Of a stretch of DNA of 64,000 nt, positions 7,206 through 16,157 are shown one piece after another (within the stretch, counting starts at the first letter, position 1; every line of letters starts with the position of its first letter). A program made the translations under genes and the position numbers. The notes beneath the pieces are model-generated. The model saw only the letters and a program-made list of their open reading frames with translations, did no database searches and was not told the origin of the DNA. Source of the DNA: CAVZGO01 sp963774935 (GTDB taxonomy: Bacteria > Chloroflexota > Anaerolineae > Anaerolineales > UBA4823); contig CAVZGO010000002.1 in the NCBI GenBank assembly GCA_963774935.1, positions 186,001-250,000 on the forward strand, in the 5' to 3' direction.

Positions 7206-9245
7206 GTGCCCCCCGAACAAACTGCAAAAAATCTACCAAATCTCACCTATCTGCCGCAGTATGCTGAAACGTGGATTGTTGCACTGCGAGAACCGGTCAT
7301 CTGGATGGAGGAGAATGAGAGATTTCACCGCCCTTTCCTGGCTTTGATCGTAATTAATGGACCGGATACAGTGATTGGCTCCGAAATATATGATCATCGT
7401 CCCAACGCTCAAGAGATACAATCACTGATCTGGCGGGCGATGCGCAAGCCGGCTAAGGAATTGCTCCAGCAGCCTCACCGCCCAGAGCGGGTGGAGTTCG
7501 AGCAAGCCGATCTGTCCCAGGCTCTGATGCAGCCGCTGGAGCAGGCAGGAATCAAAGCCGGCGTGTGCCCTGTAAATGCACAGGTAGACAAAATATTAAC
7601 CAAACTGGAGAAGGATCTCGGCGACGAGGATGAACGCCCAGGTTTATTAAGTGTTGCGGGTGTCACCCAGGACCTGGTGGGCAGATTGTTTGCTACAGCG
7701 GCTGAATACTACCATAGCGAAGCGTGGATCTACCTGAGCGACGAGCAGCCGCTTGCCTTTGAGCTGCTCCCCGTCGGGAAGAAGGGTTTTGTGCAGTTGA
7801 TGGGACAAGGGGGGCTCGAATATGGCCTGATCATCTATGATACCTGGGATGATGTGATGAAAACCCTGCTCAGCGCCGGCGATCCGTTGATGAGTATTCC
7901 ACCAGGGGGATGGATCGCGTTATCCTATGCCAGTCCTGAGCTGCTCAGCGTGGATGATGTACGGGCGATAGAAAAATATGGATGGAAAGTCGCCGGCACG
8001 CTGGCTTATCCGCTGGTGGCTGTGATGCATGCCGATGGCAGGGTGGAACTACCCAGTCTGGACAACCTGCACGTGTTCCTGGCGCTGCTGCAGGCAATTC
8101 CTCAATTTACAGCCAAGCTTCAACCAGATTATGAAGGCGATTATCTGGCTTTAGAAAGCAGCTTTCAAGTAATAATGGAAAGTGGCGCTGGTGAGATCCG
8201 CCTGGCGTATCCGGCAGGAGATTTACGCCGCGAGGCTTTGCCGGCGGCGCTGCCAGCTATGATCCCGCTAGATGAAGGTGACAATGAAGCGGATTTAGGG
8301 GATGAAGCGGAGTGGACAGCAGATGGAGACCGGGAAGAATACGTAGATGCGGAAGACGACGAAATAGAGTTTGGCTTGAGTGATTTCTTACGTATCGAAG
8401 AAGGACGCCTGGCTATGGAGGATGGCAATCTGGAAAACGCTTATCCCGATTCTAACCTGCGTGCAGCCCAGGCGATAATGTACCGCGCCTGGAAAGAGCC
8501 CAATCCTGAACAGCGCCTTTTGCTGGCCAGGGAGGCTTTACAGCTCTCCCCACTCTGCGCGGATGCCTATGTGTTGATGGGTGAAGAAGTCGCGGTAAAC
8601 CTGGGCCAGGCATACAAATATTTTCAAAAAGGGGTGACTGCTGGGCAGCAAGTCCTCGGAGATGAATTCTTTACCAATAAAACCGGTTTTTTCGGCGAGT
8701 ACCTGGCTGCCCAGCCTTACCTGCGTGCCCGTGCCGGACTGGCGGAAGTACTGGCTGACCTGCATCGTTATGATGAAGCAGTTGAGAACTACCAGGCATT
8801 ATTACGACTGGATGAAAATGACAGGATTGGAAATCGTTACCCACTACTGCAAATCCTTATCCACCTCAAGCGCGACATTGAAGCCCAGGATCTGCTGATG
8901 AGATTTACAACTTCGCCCGATATTCTGTGGCTATATCATGCTGCGCTGGTAGCGTTTCGCCTGGAGGGCAGATCAGATCTTGCGGATGAAAGTCTGGAGC
9001 TTGCCCGCAGAGCAAATCCTTATGTACCTGACTACATCACCGGACGCAAGCGCCTTCCCACTGAGTTGCCCTACCTGACCAAACCGGGCAGTCAAGAGGA
9101 GGCTGTTGAGTATGTTGCCTACTCCATTGCCGATTGGAAACAAACTCAAGGTGCCATCGAGTGGCTCAGGGCAACTACCCATAAGAGCACTGCCACAGCA
9201 AAAAAACAAACTCAGCATAAACCACACCAACGTAGACGAAAGTAA
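7206..9245 (+). CDS. Large TPR protein with N-terminal DUF6930/DUF7309-like domains
   Basis: A 679-residue protein starting at GTG 7206, chosen because GGAGG lies five bases before it; an in-frame ATG at 7170 lacks such a site. The N-terminal half (to ~380) has alternating beta and alpha structure resembling domains of unknown function found in Chloroflexota. A strongly acidic linker follows (about 365-400, many D and E). The C-terminal ~270 residues hold TPR-like helices, such as A-L-Q-L-S-P-L-C-A-D-A-Y-V-L-M-G and Y-L-R-A-R-A-G-L-A-E-V-L-A-D-L. The tail is basic (R-R-R-K end). No catalytic motif is visible. A soluble scaffold role is possible; function unknown. Confidence 0.65.
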   Translation: MPPEQTAKNLPNLTYLPQYAETWIVALREPVIWMEENERFHRPFLALIVINGPDTVIGSEIYDHRPNAQEIQSLIWRAMRKPAKELLQQPHRPERVEFEQADLSQALMQPLEQAGIKAGVCPVNAQVDKILTKLEKDLGDEDERPGLLSVAGVTQDLVGRLFATAAEYYHSEAWIYLSDEQPLAFELLPVGKKGFVQLMGQGGLEYGLIIYDTWDDVMKTLLSAGDPLMSIPPGGWIALSYASPELLSVDDVRAIEKYGWKVAGTLAYPLVAVMHADGRVELPSLDNLHVFLALLQAIPQFTAKLQPDYEGDYLALESSFQVIMESGAGEIRLAYPAGDLRREALPAALPAMIPLDEGDNEADLGDEAEWTADGDREEYVDAEDDEIEFGLSDFLRIEEGRLAMEDGNLENAYPDSNLRAAQAIMYRAWKEPNPEQRLLLAREALQLSPLCADAYVLMGEEVAVNLGQAYKYFQKGVTAGQQVLGDEFFTNKTGFFGEYLAAQPYLRARAGLAEVLADLHRYDEAVENYQALLRLDENDRIGNRYPLLQILIHLKRDIEAQDLLMRFTTSPDILWLYHAALVAFRLEGRSDLADESLELARRANPYVPDYITGRKRLPTELPYLTKPGSQEEAVEYVAYSIADWKQTQGAIEWLRATTHKSTATAKKQTQHKPHQRRRK

Positions 9246-10226
9246 CCAACGACGCTCCACAGATGACTGATCGGCGAGTACTTTTCACTGCGCTCCGTCG
9301 AGCTATCTCGCTTGGGTTGATTTTTCTATTCATCGAGTTCTTCGATGAATTAATCTACGGCGTGCAGACGGCTGCCTTACCCCAAATCCGCCTGGATCTC
9401 GACCTGACTTATGCTCAGATCGGACTGCTCTTAGGGCTGCCGAACATGATCAGCCTCTTTATCGAGCCGGTATTGATGCTGTTAGGGGACACAAAACTGC
9501 GAAAACGACTTGTGTTGGGCGGCGGGTTGGCGATTTTGATATCGGTGCTGCTCACAGCTAATGCCAGCAGCTTTGGCATGTTATTGGCAGCCTTCATCCT
9601 TTTCTATCCAGCCAGCGGCGCTTTCGTCAGCCTCTCGCAAGCGACTTTAATGGACCTGAATCCAGGGCGTGAGCACCAGACCATGGCACGCTGGACGGTC
9701 TATGGGTCGGTGGGCAACCTGCTGGGTCCGGCGCTCCTGGCTGGGATATTTGCCCTCGGTATGAGCTGGCGCTCGGCTTATTGGGTAATGGCAGGGCTGG
9801 GCTTATTATTGGTCCTTGCCCTCCTCCCACGCCCCTTCCCTCGCCATCCGCAAGCCAGCATCGAGGCTGCATCTGGGCACTTGCCTCCAGGATCGGGGAT
9901 GTCCACATATCTGCAAACCATCCAGATTAACCTTCGCCAGGCGCTGACCAACCGGAGCTTGCTGGGATGGGTTGGCCTGGTATCCATCGCCGACCTCCTG
10001 CTGGATATATTTCTTTCTTACTCGGTGCTCTATTTTGCAGACGTCGTTGGGCTGCCCCCTGCCCAAACCAGCCTGGTTCTGACGGCACTGATGATTGCCA
10101 GCCTGGCGGCTGACTTGCTGCTCATTCCGCTGCTGGAGCGCTTCCCTGGGCGCCAGGTGGTGCGCGTATCAGCAGCCGCGGCACTGGTGGTTTACCCGGC
10201 ATTTTTGCTGGTGCCCTGGATTTGGG

Positions 10227-10234
10227 TAAAAATA
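10227..10234. repeat. Left copy of 8-bp target-site duplication (TAAAAATA)
   Basis: TAAAAATA stands directly before the left IS end and again at 11026-11033 directly after the right IS end. An exact 8-bp duplication is in the range known for IS1-family elements and shows recent insertion. Confidence 0.9.
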
Positions 10235-10255
10235 GGGAGTGGCTAAGATAATGGG
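10235..10255. repeat. IS1-family left terminal inverted repeat
   Basis: Starts GGGAGTGGCTAA and matches the reverse complement of 11005-11025 at 18 of 21 positions. Confidence 0.85.
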
Positions 10256-10991
10256 CCAATGAAATCCTTGATATGAGCTGGGTAGTCAGGGAACAACTGT
10301 TTATGAAGTTGCCGCCTGTTGTAACAGTAAATAAACAGGCGTAAGGCACATTCAAGGGCGTGGGGACAGCGAGAGAAACATCGGGAGGATCTTGCCAGGC
10401 GAGCCAGGTAGTGGCGCAGCTCGGCGTTGTCACCTTCCACAGAATAGGTATCAGTTTTACCTTCGGAAACTTCATAACGACCATAGTGATACCACAAGCG
10501 ATCGTAAGCATCAAAAGCATCGCTGAAATACTGTTTGGCCTTTGGTGCTTTGTCGACCATCCCCTGAATATCTTGTTGTGTGCGCTCCCAGACAACTTTG
10601 CAACTCAAGTAGCAGCGTGTTTGGCGGTCTACGATCGTGATGATGTAAATCCTGTTTTTTTCTTGCCGATAAAGGTGAATAACTCATCCATTTCGGCGGT
10701 CTTGACGTCTTTAGGTACTGGCGCTTCGGGTAAATTAGCCGCACTCGCTTTGACCCATAACGACACGGTGCGATGGTGGATACCTAGATGGCGACCGATC
10801 CGGCGTAAATTCATGCCATCCACGTATAGCTGTAGCGCTTGTTTTCGCACTTCGTCGGGATAACCATGCTGTTTTGGTTCTGGCGTATACTTGTGACCGC
10901 AGTGCATGCACTTGTATCTTTGTGATCCTGATTGCGTTTCGCCAGCTCGATTTTGGCGTGTGGTTTGGTGACAGTGTGGGCATGTTTGCAT
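10243..10991 (-). CDS. IS1-family transposase InsA-InsB', made by -1 frameshift
   Basis: InsA frame: 10991 to stop at 10629, 120 aa. It has a zinc-finger start (C-P-H-C-H and C-M-H-C-G-H) and a helix-turn-helix around residues 45-85. The InsB frame continues to 10243 in the -1 frame. Slipping at the A run (10661-10655) joins F-I-G-K-K-K to N-R-I-Y-I-I-T-I-V-D-R and yields one 249-residue product, the normal size for IS1 transposase. The first DDE aspartate is expected in the I-V-D-R segment and the second in A-F-D-A-Y-D. The gene has no lesion, so the element may still be active. Confidence 0.88.
10654..10661 (-). other. Programmed -1 frameshift site in IS transposase
   Basis: Seven As followed by C on the minus strand (T run at 10655-10661, then the base at 10654) create A-AAA-AAC, the same slippery heptamer class used by IS1. 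It lies just where the InsA frame must pass to InsB. Confidence 0.75.
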
Positions 10992-11025
10992 GGTATGATT
11001 TTACCCCATAAATTTAGCCACTCCC

Positions 11026-11033
11026 TAAAAATA
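11026..11033. repeat. Right copy of 8-bp target-site duplication (TAAAAATA)
   Basis: Identical to 10227-10234; see that entry. Confidence 0.9.
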
Positions 11034-11318
11034 ATCCTCGTCATCGCCATCCGCTTCACGACCCTTGGGTGGTACCCGGTGCTGAAGGGTGAGACCTATG
11101 CAGCCGCGCCGGGTCGTTCCGGCACAGTGGAAGCGGTCAACTCGCTGGGTGGTCTGGTCAGTGGCGCGTTAGCCTGGATCGTTGGCATGGCAGCCAGTCA
11201 GTTTGGGTTATCTGCGGCGATGTGGCTGCTGATGGCAGCACCTGTCACGTTGATCCTGGGGGTCCCCAAGGCTATCCCGGCTCCGGAGTTTCATTAACGG
11301 CATCTTGAGACCGTGCTG

Positions 11319-11347
11319 TTGTAACATTTCTGTTTTTCGGGTATGAT
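11319..11347 (+). promoter_or_regulatory. Sigma-70 promoter of the fumarase operon
   Basis: TTGTAA (11319-11324), a 17-base spacer and TATGAT (11342-11347), 47 bases before the ATG at 11395, which has a GGAGG site. Confidence 0.6.
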
Positions 11348-11394
11348 AACCTGAACATTTACCTGTACTATCGTATCGTATCTCTGGAGGAAAA

Positions 11395-12267
11395 ATGGTT
11401 GATCTCACCGAACAGATCCTGGAACTAATCCGGCGCACCTCCACTGACCTGCCTCAAGACGTAGAGAACGCCATTCGAGAAGCCTATAACCGCGAGATAG
11501 ATGGTTCAGCCGCCAAAGGCGCACTTGACACCATCCTGCAGAATATCGAAATATCACGCCAGAATTCCACCCCCATCTGCCAGGATACCGGCACGCCGAT
11601 CTTTTACGTGACCTACCCGGTAGGCTGGAGCACCCGCCAATTGCGCGCCCAGATTGAGCAAGCTGTGACCCAGGCTACCGAAAAATCCTATCTGCGCCCC
11701 AACTCGGTTGAGACTCTATATGACCGAAACACCGGCGGGAATGTGGGCGACCATTACTTCCCAACCATCCACTTTGAAGAGGGCGAGGATGAAACTTTGA
11801 GGATTGAGCTGATGCTCAAGGGGGGTGGTTGTGAAAATGTTGGCGCCCAGTATTCCTTACCATATTCTTCCCTGGGCGCCGGGCGCGACCTGGCTGGCGT
11901 GCGGAAAGTTGTTCTGGATGCAGTTCATAAAGCACAAGGTTATGGCTGCGCTCCGGGAATTTTAGGGGTTGCAATTGGCGGCGACCGCGGTTCCTCCTAC
12001 GCGGCATCCAAAGAAGTGCTCCTGCGTAAACTCGACGACACGCATTCCGACCCGAAGCTTGAAGGACTGGAGCAACGCATTACTGAAGAAGCCAACCAGC
12101 TCGGAATTGGTGCAATGGGCTTTGGCGGAAAGACAACCTTGCTAGGCACGAAAATGACCAGCTTACACCGCCTGCCGGCAAGCTACTTTGTGACTGTTTC
12201 TTATATGTGCTGGGCTTACCGACGGCGCTCGATGACTTTTGCTAACGGAGAAGTCGCATACGACTGA
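11395..12267 (+). CDS. Fumarate hydratase, alpha subunit (class I, [4Fe-4S])
   Basis: A 290-residue protein of the N-terminal domain family of iron-sulfur fumarase/L-tartrate dehydratase. Key blocks are I-C-Q-D-T-G-T-P-I-F-Y-V (first cluster cysteine), L-K-G-G-G-C-E-N-V-G-A-Q-Y (second) and G-C-A-P-G-I-L-G-V-A-I-G-G-D-R-G (third), the three ligands of the labile cluster. It interconverts fumarate and malate in the TCA cycle with the beta subunit encoded 38 bases downstream. The two-gene form and the oxygen-sensitive cluster are common in anaerobes. Tartrate dehydratase is an alternative substrate class, but the neighbourhood gives no support for it. Confidence 0.88.
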   Translation: MVDLTEQILELIRRTSTDLPQDVENAIREAYNREIDGSAAKGALDTILQNIEISRQNSTPICQDTGTPIFYVTYPVGWSTRQLRAQIEQAVTQATEKSYLRPNSVETLYDRNTGGNVGDHYFPTIHFEEGEDETLRIELMLKGGGCENVGAQYSLPYSSLGAGRDLAGVRKVVLDAVHKAQGYGCAPGILGVAIGGDRGSSYAASKEVLLRKLDDTHSDPKLEGLEQRITEEANQLGIGAMGFGGKTTLLGTKMTSLHRLPASYFVTVSYMCWAYRRRSMTFANGEVAYD

Positions 12268-12305
12268 GATCACCCCAGGTGCTTCATAAGATTTTTGGAG
12301 GCTAA

Positions 12306-12929
12306 ATGAAGAACTTACAAATGCCATTCAACGAGACTACCATTCGCAGCCTGCGTGTGGGTGATCCGGTTACTTTAAATGGGGTGATCATTACCGGTCG
12401 TGATGCTGTACATAAGTGGCTGATTGAGACTTTCATCCAGCAAACACGTCCACCGCAGGGTGACGATCTGGAAGTTTACGAATCCATCCTACCTTTACTT
12501 CGAGACCACGCCATCTATCACTGCGGACCGGTGGTTTCAGGATTGGATACCAAGGATTATCGCTTTGTGGCGGCTGGACCGACGACAAGCTCTCGTGAGG
12601 AGCCATACCAGGGAGATGTTATGCGCCACTTCCAGGTGCGCGGCGTGATCGGGAAAGGGGGAATGGGCGCGAAGACCCTGGCTGCCTGCCAGGAAGTTGG
12701 CGGAGTATACTTCCATGCCATTGGTGGTGCTGCTTCACTGATTGCCAAGACAGTGAAACGCGTCGTGGGGGTTTACAAACTGGAATTTGGCGTCCCGGAA
12801 GCCATGTGGGTGGTCGAAGTGGATGCCTTCCCTGCCGTAGTCACCATGGATTCGCACGGCGGCAGCCTGCACGCAATAATCGCTCAGGAATCAGGTGCAA
12901 TATTAGATGACCTGCTATCAAAGTCCTGA
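12306..12929 (+). CDS. Fumarate hydratase, beta subunit (class I)
   Basis: A 207-residue protein of the C-terminal fumarase/tartrate dehydratase family, partner of the preceding gene. The blocks H-C-G-P-V-V, A-A-G-P-T-T-S-S-R and V-I-G-K-G-G-M-G are the substrate-binding signature, and E-F-G-V-P-E-A-M-W-V is typical of the fumarase branch. The start ATG follows GGAGG at five bases. Its 3' end overlaps the convergent CruF-like gene by 46 bases, so the last ~15 codons are read on both strands. Confidence 0.88.
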   Translation: MKNLQMPFNETTIRSLRVGDPVTLNGVIITGRDAVHKWLIETFIQQTRPPQGDDLEVYESILPLLRDHAIYHCGPVVSGLDTKDYRFVAAGPTTSSREEPYQGDVMRHFQVRGVIGKGGMGAKTLAACQEVGGVYFHAIGGAASLIAKTVKRVVGVYKLEFGVPEAMWVVEVDAFPAVVTMDSHGGSLHAIIAQESGAILDDLLSKS

Positions 12930-13711
12930 TCTTCGACCAAAGCCAGGTAAACCCAGGGCAGCATAGCAAAGAATCCCGCCAGCGCCGGACCTTTCAGACC
13001 GTTTTGCAGCGCATCCACAATATTACTCACGCCAGCCATTGCATAGGAATAAACCGGTAAGCGCGCAAAGGCTGGATCAACCTTGCGTGCTGTGAGTACA
13101 TCGTCTAGATGATGCCATAACCGCCGCCTAAGAAGATTGAACAACGACAAAATCAGGAACGCGGTCAACCACCAGCCCGCAAAATTATGCAGCGGGACTC
13201 CAAAAAAGTCACCCGGCTTTTCCCAGACCCAGTGTTGTGCATTGTTCATCAGGGGATCCAGCACAAGGTCCCAGGCTGTCATAACCAGCGCACCTATGGC
13301 GGCAGTACCTACATCCGCTCGCCAGCCGCGCCACCAGCCCTGGCTCACACGCCTGGCAATGACCCAGGAAGGATAAATCATCATCAGCCATGCCAGCGGG
13401 ATGAGGTATGGCACCAGCCCAAGGAACATGGGTCCTAAACGGTTCGTATAATGATAAGGACCATAAATCAAACCAGTGGCAACCCCCAGGCTTTCCATGC
13501 CCAGGCTGATACACAGGCTTAATCCAGCCAGAAGTAAGATTTGCCCCCAACCTAATAATTGCGATCCATGTGCAAATGTGAAGGCAATGGCTGCCAGAAT
13601 CATCAAGCCATCTGCCTGGGGCGGGATATCCAACCCCATGAAGCTGCTGAGACCAAAAAAAGCCGCCAGAGCCAGGTAAAAATAAAACGATATCCAGGTC
13701 AGGCGGCGCAT
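12884..13711 (-). CDS. CruF-like carotenoid biosynthesis membrane protein
   Basis: A 275-residue protein with about seven hydrophobic helices. The loops contain G-L-I-Y-G-P-Y-H-Y-T and W-D-L-V-L-D-P-L-M, plus W-V-W-E-K-P-G-D-F-F-G-V-P-L-H-N-F-A-G-W, the histidine- and aspartate-rich pattern of the CruF/DUF422 family. Known members hydrate the end of acyclic carotenoids (1',2'-hydratase). No other carotenoid gene is in view, so the exact substrate is inferred only from the family. It is the last gene of the long minus-strand ccm run (4 bases after ccmD) and overlaps the fumarase beta gene tail to tail. Confidence 0.75.
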   Translation of the reverse strand: MRRLTWISFYFYLALAAFFGLSSFMGLDIPPQADGLMILAAIAFTFAHGSQLLGWGQILLLAGLSLCISLGMESLGVATGLIYGPYHYTNRLGPMFLGLVPYLIPLAWLMMIYPSWVIARRVSQGWWRGWRADVGTAAIGALVMTAWDLVLDPLMNNAQHWVWEKPGDFFGVPLHNFAGWWLTAFLILSLFNLLRRRLWHHLDDVLTARKVDPAFARLPVYSYAMAGVSNIVDALQNGLKGPALAGFFAMLPWVYLALVEDQDFDSRSSNIAPDS

Positions 13712-13715
13712 TGCA

Positions 13716-13889
13716 TTATTCTGTTAATGTGGTTGAACTTGCTTCTTGCTCCAGGATCTGCAGCTCTTGCATCAGGTTATGCTGGCGGATCACCATGCTG
13801 AGGATATACAAGAGGATTACGCCAAAAATTACGGCATAACCGGCGATCATATAACTGGTAGTATTGGCAGGTGCACTTTGAAATAACAT
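13716..13889 (-). CDS. ccmD: CcmD-like heme export accessory protein
   Basis: About 57 residues with a single transmembrane helix (M-I-A-G-Y-A-V-I-F-G-V-I-L-L-Y) followed by a charged C-terminal helix, the plan of CcmD. It lies 18 bases after ccmC and has a GGAGGA site that suits the ATG at 13889; GTG 13901 and ATG 13892 are in frame upstream. CcmD helps CcmC and the CcmAB ATPase release heme-loaded CcmE. Sequence conservation in this family is weak, so the call rests on size, topology and position. Confidence 0.7.
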   Translation of the reverse strand: MLFQSAPANTTSYMIAGYAVIFGVILLYILSMVIRQHNLMQELQILEQEASSTTLTE

Positions 13890-13907
13890 CATTTCCTCCA
13901 CCGGTAA

Positions 13908-14606
13908 TTATCCCATCACCTTCATCTTCAATTGTTCCACACGATCCGAAAGCCGACCTAAGCGGTAACGGTGCCAGAGCAAGTCGACAAAGAAGATGCT
14001 GAAGGTGAGCAGGCTGAATAAAAAGGTCTGCAGCATTTTTGGTGTCATATCAAAGCCGCCTTCCGCGCCAGGCTGGTTGGTGCCCACCACGATCGGGTGG
14101 ATGGTGCGAAACAGTCGGGCTGACATGAACGTCAAAGGCACACTGATGACACCGATAATTGCATACACCGCGCCAAAGCGAGCACGCCGGTTTGGATCAT
14201 CAATTCCAGCACGCAGCATCAGGTATGCAGAATAGATGAGCAGCATGATCGTGGTGGTGGTCAAGCGCGGATCCCAGGTCCACCAGGTATTCCAGATCGG
14301 GCGCGCCCAAATTGAACCGGTGACGGTAGCGATGAAGGCGAATGCTATGCCGATTTCAACTGCAGCCAGACCGAGAATATCGAACTTCCGATCAGCGGTA
14401 ACCAGATAAGCAATGCCCACTCCTGCAGCAACGATGAAGCTCAACATGCCAACCCAGGCTGCAGCAACGTGAAAGTAGAATACGCGCTGCACATTGCCCA
14501 TCACGGCTTCCATTGGAGCGTAGAAGAATACCATGCCGATGGCAACCAGCATTAAGATAGCGGTAATGATATCCAGGATAGTTAATAACAGGGGCTTACG
14601 TTCCAT
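13908..14606 (-). CDS. ccmC: Heme exporter protein CcmC (cytochrome c assembly)
   Basis: A 232-residue six-helix membrane protein of the heme-handling family. The tryptophan-rich motif reads W-N-T-W-W-T-W-D-P-R-L-T-T-T (about residue 120). Flanking histidines are in F-Y-F-H-V-A-A-A-W and R-T-I-H-P-I-V. It loads heme onto CcmE at the outer face of the membrane. GGAGG stands four bases before the ATG. It sits between ccmB and ccmD in the usual order. Confidence 0.9.
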   Translation of the reverse strand: MERKPLLLTILDIITAILMLVAIGMVFFYAPMEAVMGNVQRVFYFHVAAAWVGMLSFIVAAGVGIAYLVTADRKFDILGLAAVEIGIAFAFIATVTGSIWARPIWNTWWTWDPRLTTTTIMLLIYSAYLMLRAGIDDPNRRARFGAVYAIIGVISVPLTFMSARLFRTIHPIVVGTNQPGAEGGFDMTPKMLQTFLFSLLTFSIFFVDLLWHRYRLGRLSDRVEQLKMKVMG

Positions 14607-14639
14607 AAATCCTCCATTGATAAAAATAATCTTGATTAA

Positions 14640-15383
14640 TCATTCTTCCACTACATAATCAAAAACCATAAACGAAACAGCAGTGAATACAAGATCATAA
14701 ACGATCAGCAAATTCAACCAGGGAGAAATTTCGGTCATCTCCAAGCCTTGCAAGAATCCGGTACTGGCTTTAACCGCTGCGATAAACAATGGCAGTGCCA
14801 CTGGAAATAACAGGATCGGCAGCAGGATATCGCGTGTGCGAGTTTGCACCGCCATGCTGGATAATAACGTCCCAACGGCGACGTAACCAATCGATCCGAG
14901 CAATATCACTGCCAGCAATCCAGGATTGAACAGATTCGTATTATAGAGAATGCTGTAAACCGGCAGCACGATGATCTCGACAATCAGCATGAAAACCAGG
15001 TTGCCAAGCATTTTACCGAAATAGATTGCACTGCGGTCCACCGGAGCCAGGAGCAAGCCATCCAGGCAGCCGCGATCTTTTTCCATCGCCATCGAGCGGT
15101 TCAAGCCCAGGGTACCGGCAAATGCGAAGGTCACCCACAGCACGCCGGAAGTAACTGTGGCACGTGTCGTGGCATCCAGCTCCAGGGCAAAGTTGAAAAT
15201 GAAAATCACGAGCAGGGCGAAGACCAGCATCGCCGAAATCACCTCGCGGCTGCGCATTTCAGCCGCCAGGTCTTTCCAAACCACAGCCCAAACAGCGCGG
15301 AGAAACTCCTTGAGCACCGGTGGGCGCTTTGTTTTTACCGGTTGAGCCAATTCTCGACTTGCATTTGAATTAGAGGCAGCCAT
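14640..15383 (-). CDS. ccmB: Heme exporter CcmB, ABC permease
   Basis: A 247-residue membrane protein with six hydrophobic segments and the CcmB blocks V-W-V-T-F-A-F-A-G-T-L-G-L and E-K-D-R-G-C-L-D-G-L-L-L-A-P. It forms the CcmA2B2 complex that uses ATP to free holo-CcmE. The start codon directly abuts the stop of ccmA (TAA-ATG), so the two are translationally coupled. Confidence 0.9.
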   Translation of the reverse strand: MAASNSNASRELAQPVKTKRPPVLKEFLRAVWAVVWKDLAAEMRSREVISAMLVFALLVIFIFNFALELDATTRATVTSGVLWVTFAFAGTLGLNRSMAMEKDRGCLDGLLLAPVDRSAIYFGKMLGNLVFMLIVEIIVLPVYSILYNTNLFNPGLLAVILLGSIGYVAVGTLLSSMAVQTRTRDILLPILLFPVALPLFIAAVKASTGFLQGLEMTEISPWLNLLIVYDLVFTAVSFMVFDYVVEE

Positions 15384-16112
15384 TTAAGCGCCCCCGCCTT
15401 GCAGCGCACGGCGATAAAAGCCCAACAATTGGTCTGGTTCAAGGTCCTGGCGAGAGACTGAAGCAACGATCTGGCCGCGTGAGAGCACATCGAAGCGGGT
15501 AGCCAGGTCTGCCGCCCGAGCCAGATCGTGCGAAGTCATCACCACCGTGCGACCGCGCGCTGCCACTTCACGCAGCACGTTATCCAGCATCAGGCAGGCT
15601 TCCTGATCCAGGCCAGTGTGCGGCTCGTCAAACAGCATCACATCCGGGTCGTGCAAAACCGCCCGACCTATCGCCAGGCGCTGCTGCATGCCGCGCGAAA
15701 AAGTGCGCACCAGATCACGTCGACGAGCTGATAATCCCACCAACTCCAGAACCTGGCTCACCCGCTGATCCAGGGCTGGAACCCCATACATGCGGCCGTA
15801 AAAACGCAGGTTTTCATCCGCGGTCAGGTCACCATAAAGCAGCGGCAGGTGCGAGACCACGCCCAGGCGGTGACGGACCGCGGCAGCCTGCTGCGGCAAA
15901 TATAAACCGGCTATACGCACCTCGCCCATCGCCGGGCGCGACAGGCTTGCCAGGATGCGCAGGAAGGTCGTTTTTCCCGCGCCATTCGGACCAAGCAAAG
16001 CCACAAACTCACCTTCTTCCACGTTGAAATCCAGGCTGCGCAGCACTGTTTTCAACCCAAAGCGTTTATACAGCTTCCTTACATGGATGACTGTAGATGT
16101 AGGTTGGCTCAT
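15384..16112 (-). CDS. ccmA: Heme exporter CcmA, ABC ATPase
   Basis: A 242-residue ABC ATPase with Walker A G-P-N-G-A-G-K-T-T, signature F-S-R-G-M-Q-Q-R and Walker B V-M-L-F-D-E-P-H-T-G, followed by the H-loop M-T-S-H-D. It energises release of heme-charged CcmE together with CcmB. Length and motif spacing are normal. Confidence 0.9.
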   Translation of the reverse strand: MSQPTSTVIHVRKLYKRFGLKTVLRSLDFNVEEGEFVALLGPNGAGKTTFLRILASLSRPAMGEVRIAGLYLPQQAAAVRHRLGVVSHLPLLYGDLTADENLRFYGRMYGVPALDQRVSQVLELVGLSARRRDLVRTFSRGMQQRLAIGRAVLHDPDVMLFDEPHTGLDQEACLMLDNVLREVAARGRTVVMTSHDLARAADLATRFDVLSRGQIVASVSRQDLEPDQLLGFYRRALQGGGA

Positions 16113-16157
16113 TCGGGCGATCTTCTTGTTACTTCAACGGGTTAGCAATGGATGACT

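Larger units (their letters stand above)
10235..11025 (-). mobile_element. IS1-family insertion sequence, 791 bp, intact
   Basis: The ends are imperfect inverted repeats of about 21 bp (left 10235-10255, right 11005-11025) that share GGGAGTGGCTAA and differ at three later positions. The element carries one transposase made by frameshifting. Length (IS1 is about 770 bp), direct repeat size and the two-frame InsA/InsB plan all fit IS1. Both flanks carry TAAAAATA. The transposase reads opposite to the interrupted MFS gene. No second copy is in the window. Confidence 0.92.
9263..11297 (+). pseudogene. MFS transporter gene split by an IS1-family element
   Basis: Joining 9263-10234 to 11034-11297, which removes the IS and one copy of the 8-bp target duplication, restores one open frame of 411 residues. 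It runs across the junction W-V-K-I / I-L-V-I-A-I without any other lesion. The protein has about twelve hydrophobic helices; TM1-TM2 carry F-D-E-L-I-Y-G-V and R-L-D-L-D-L-T-Y-A-Q-I-G-L-L-L-G-L, typical of major facilitator transporters. As it stands the left fragment ends at a stop inside the IS at 10246 (327 aa), and the right part has no start of its own except inside the IS. Transport is therefore almost certainly lost. Substrate unknown. Confidence 0.85.
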
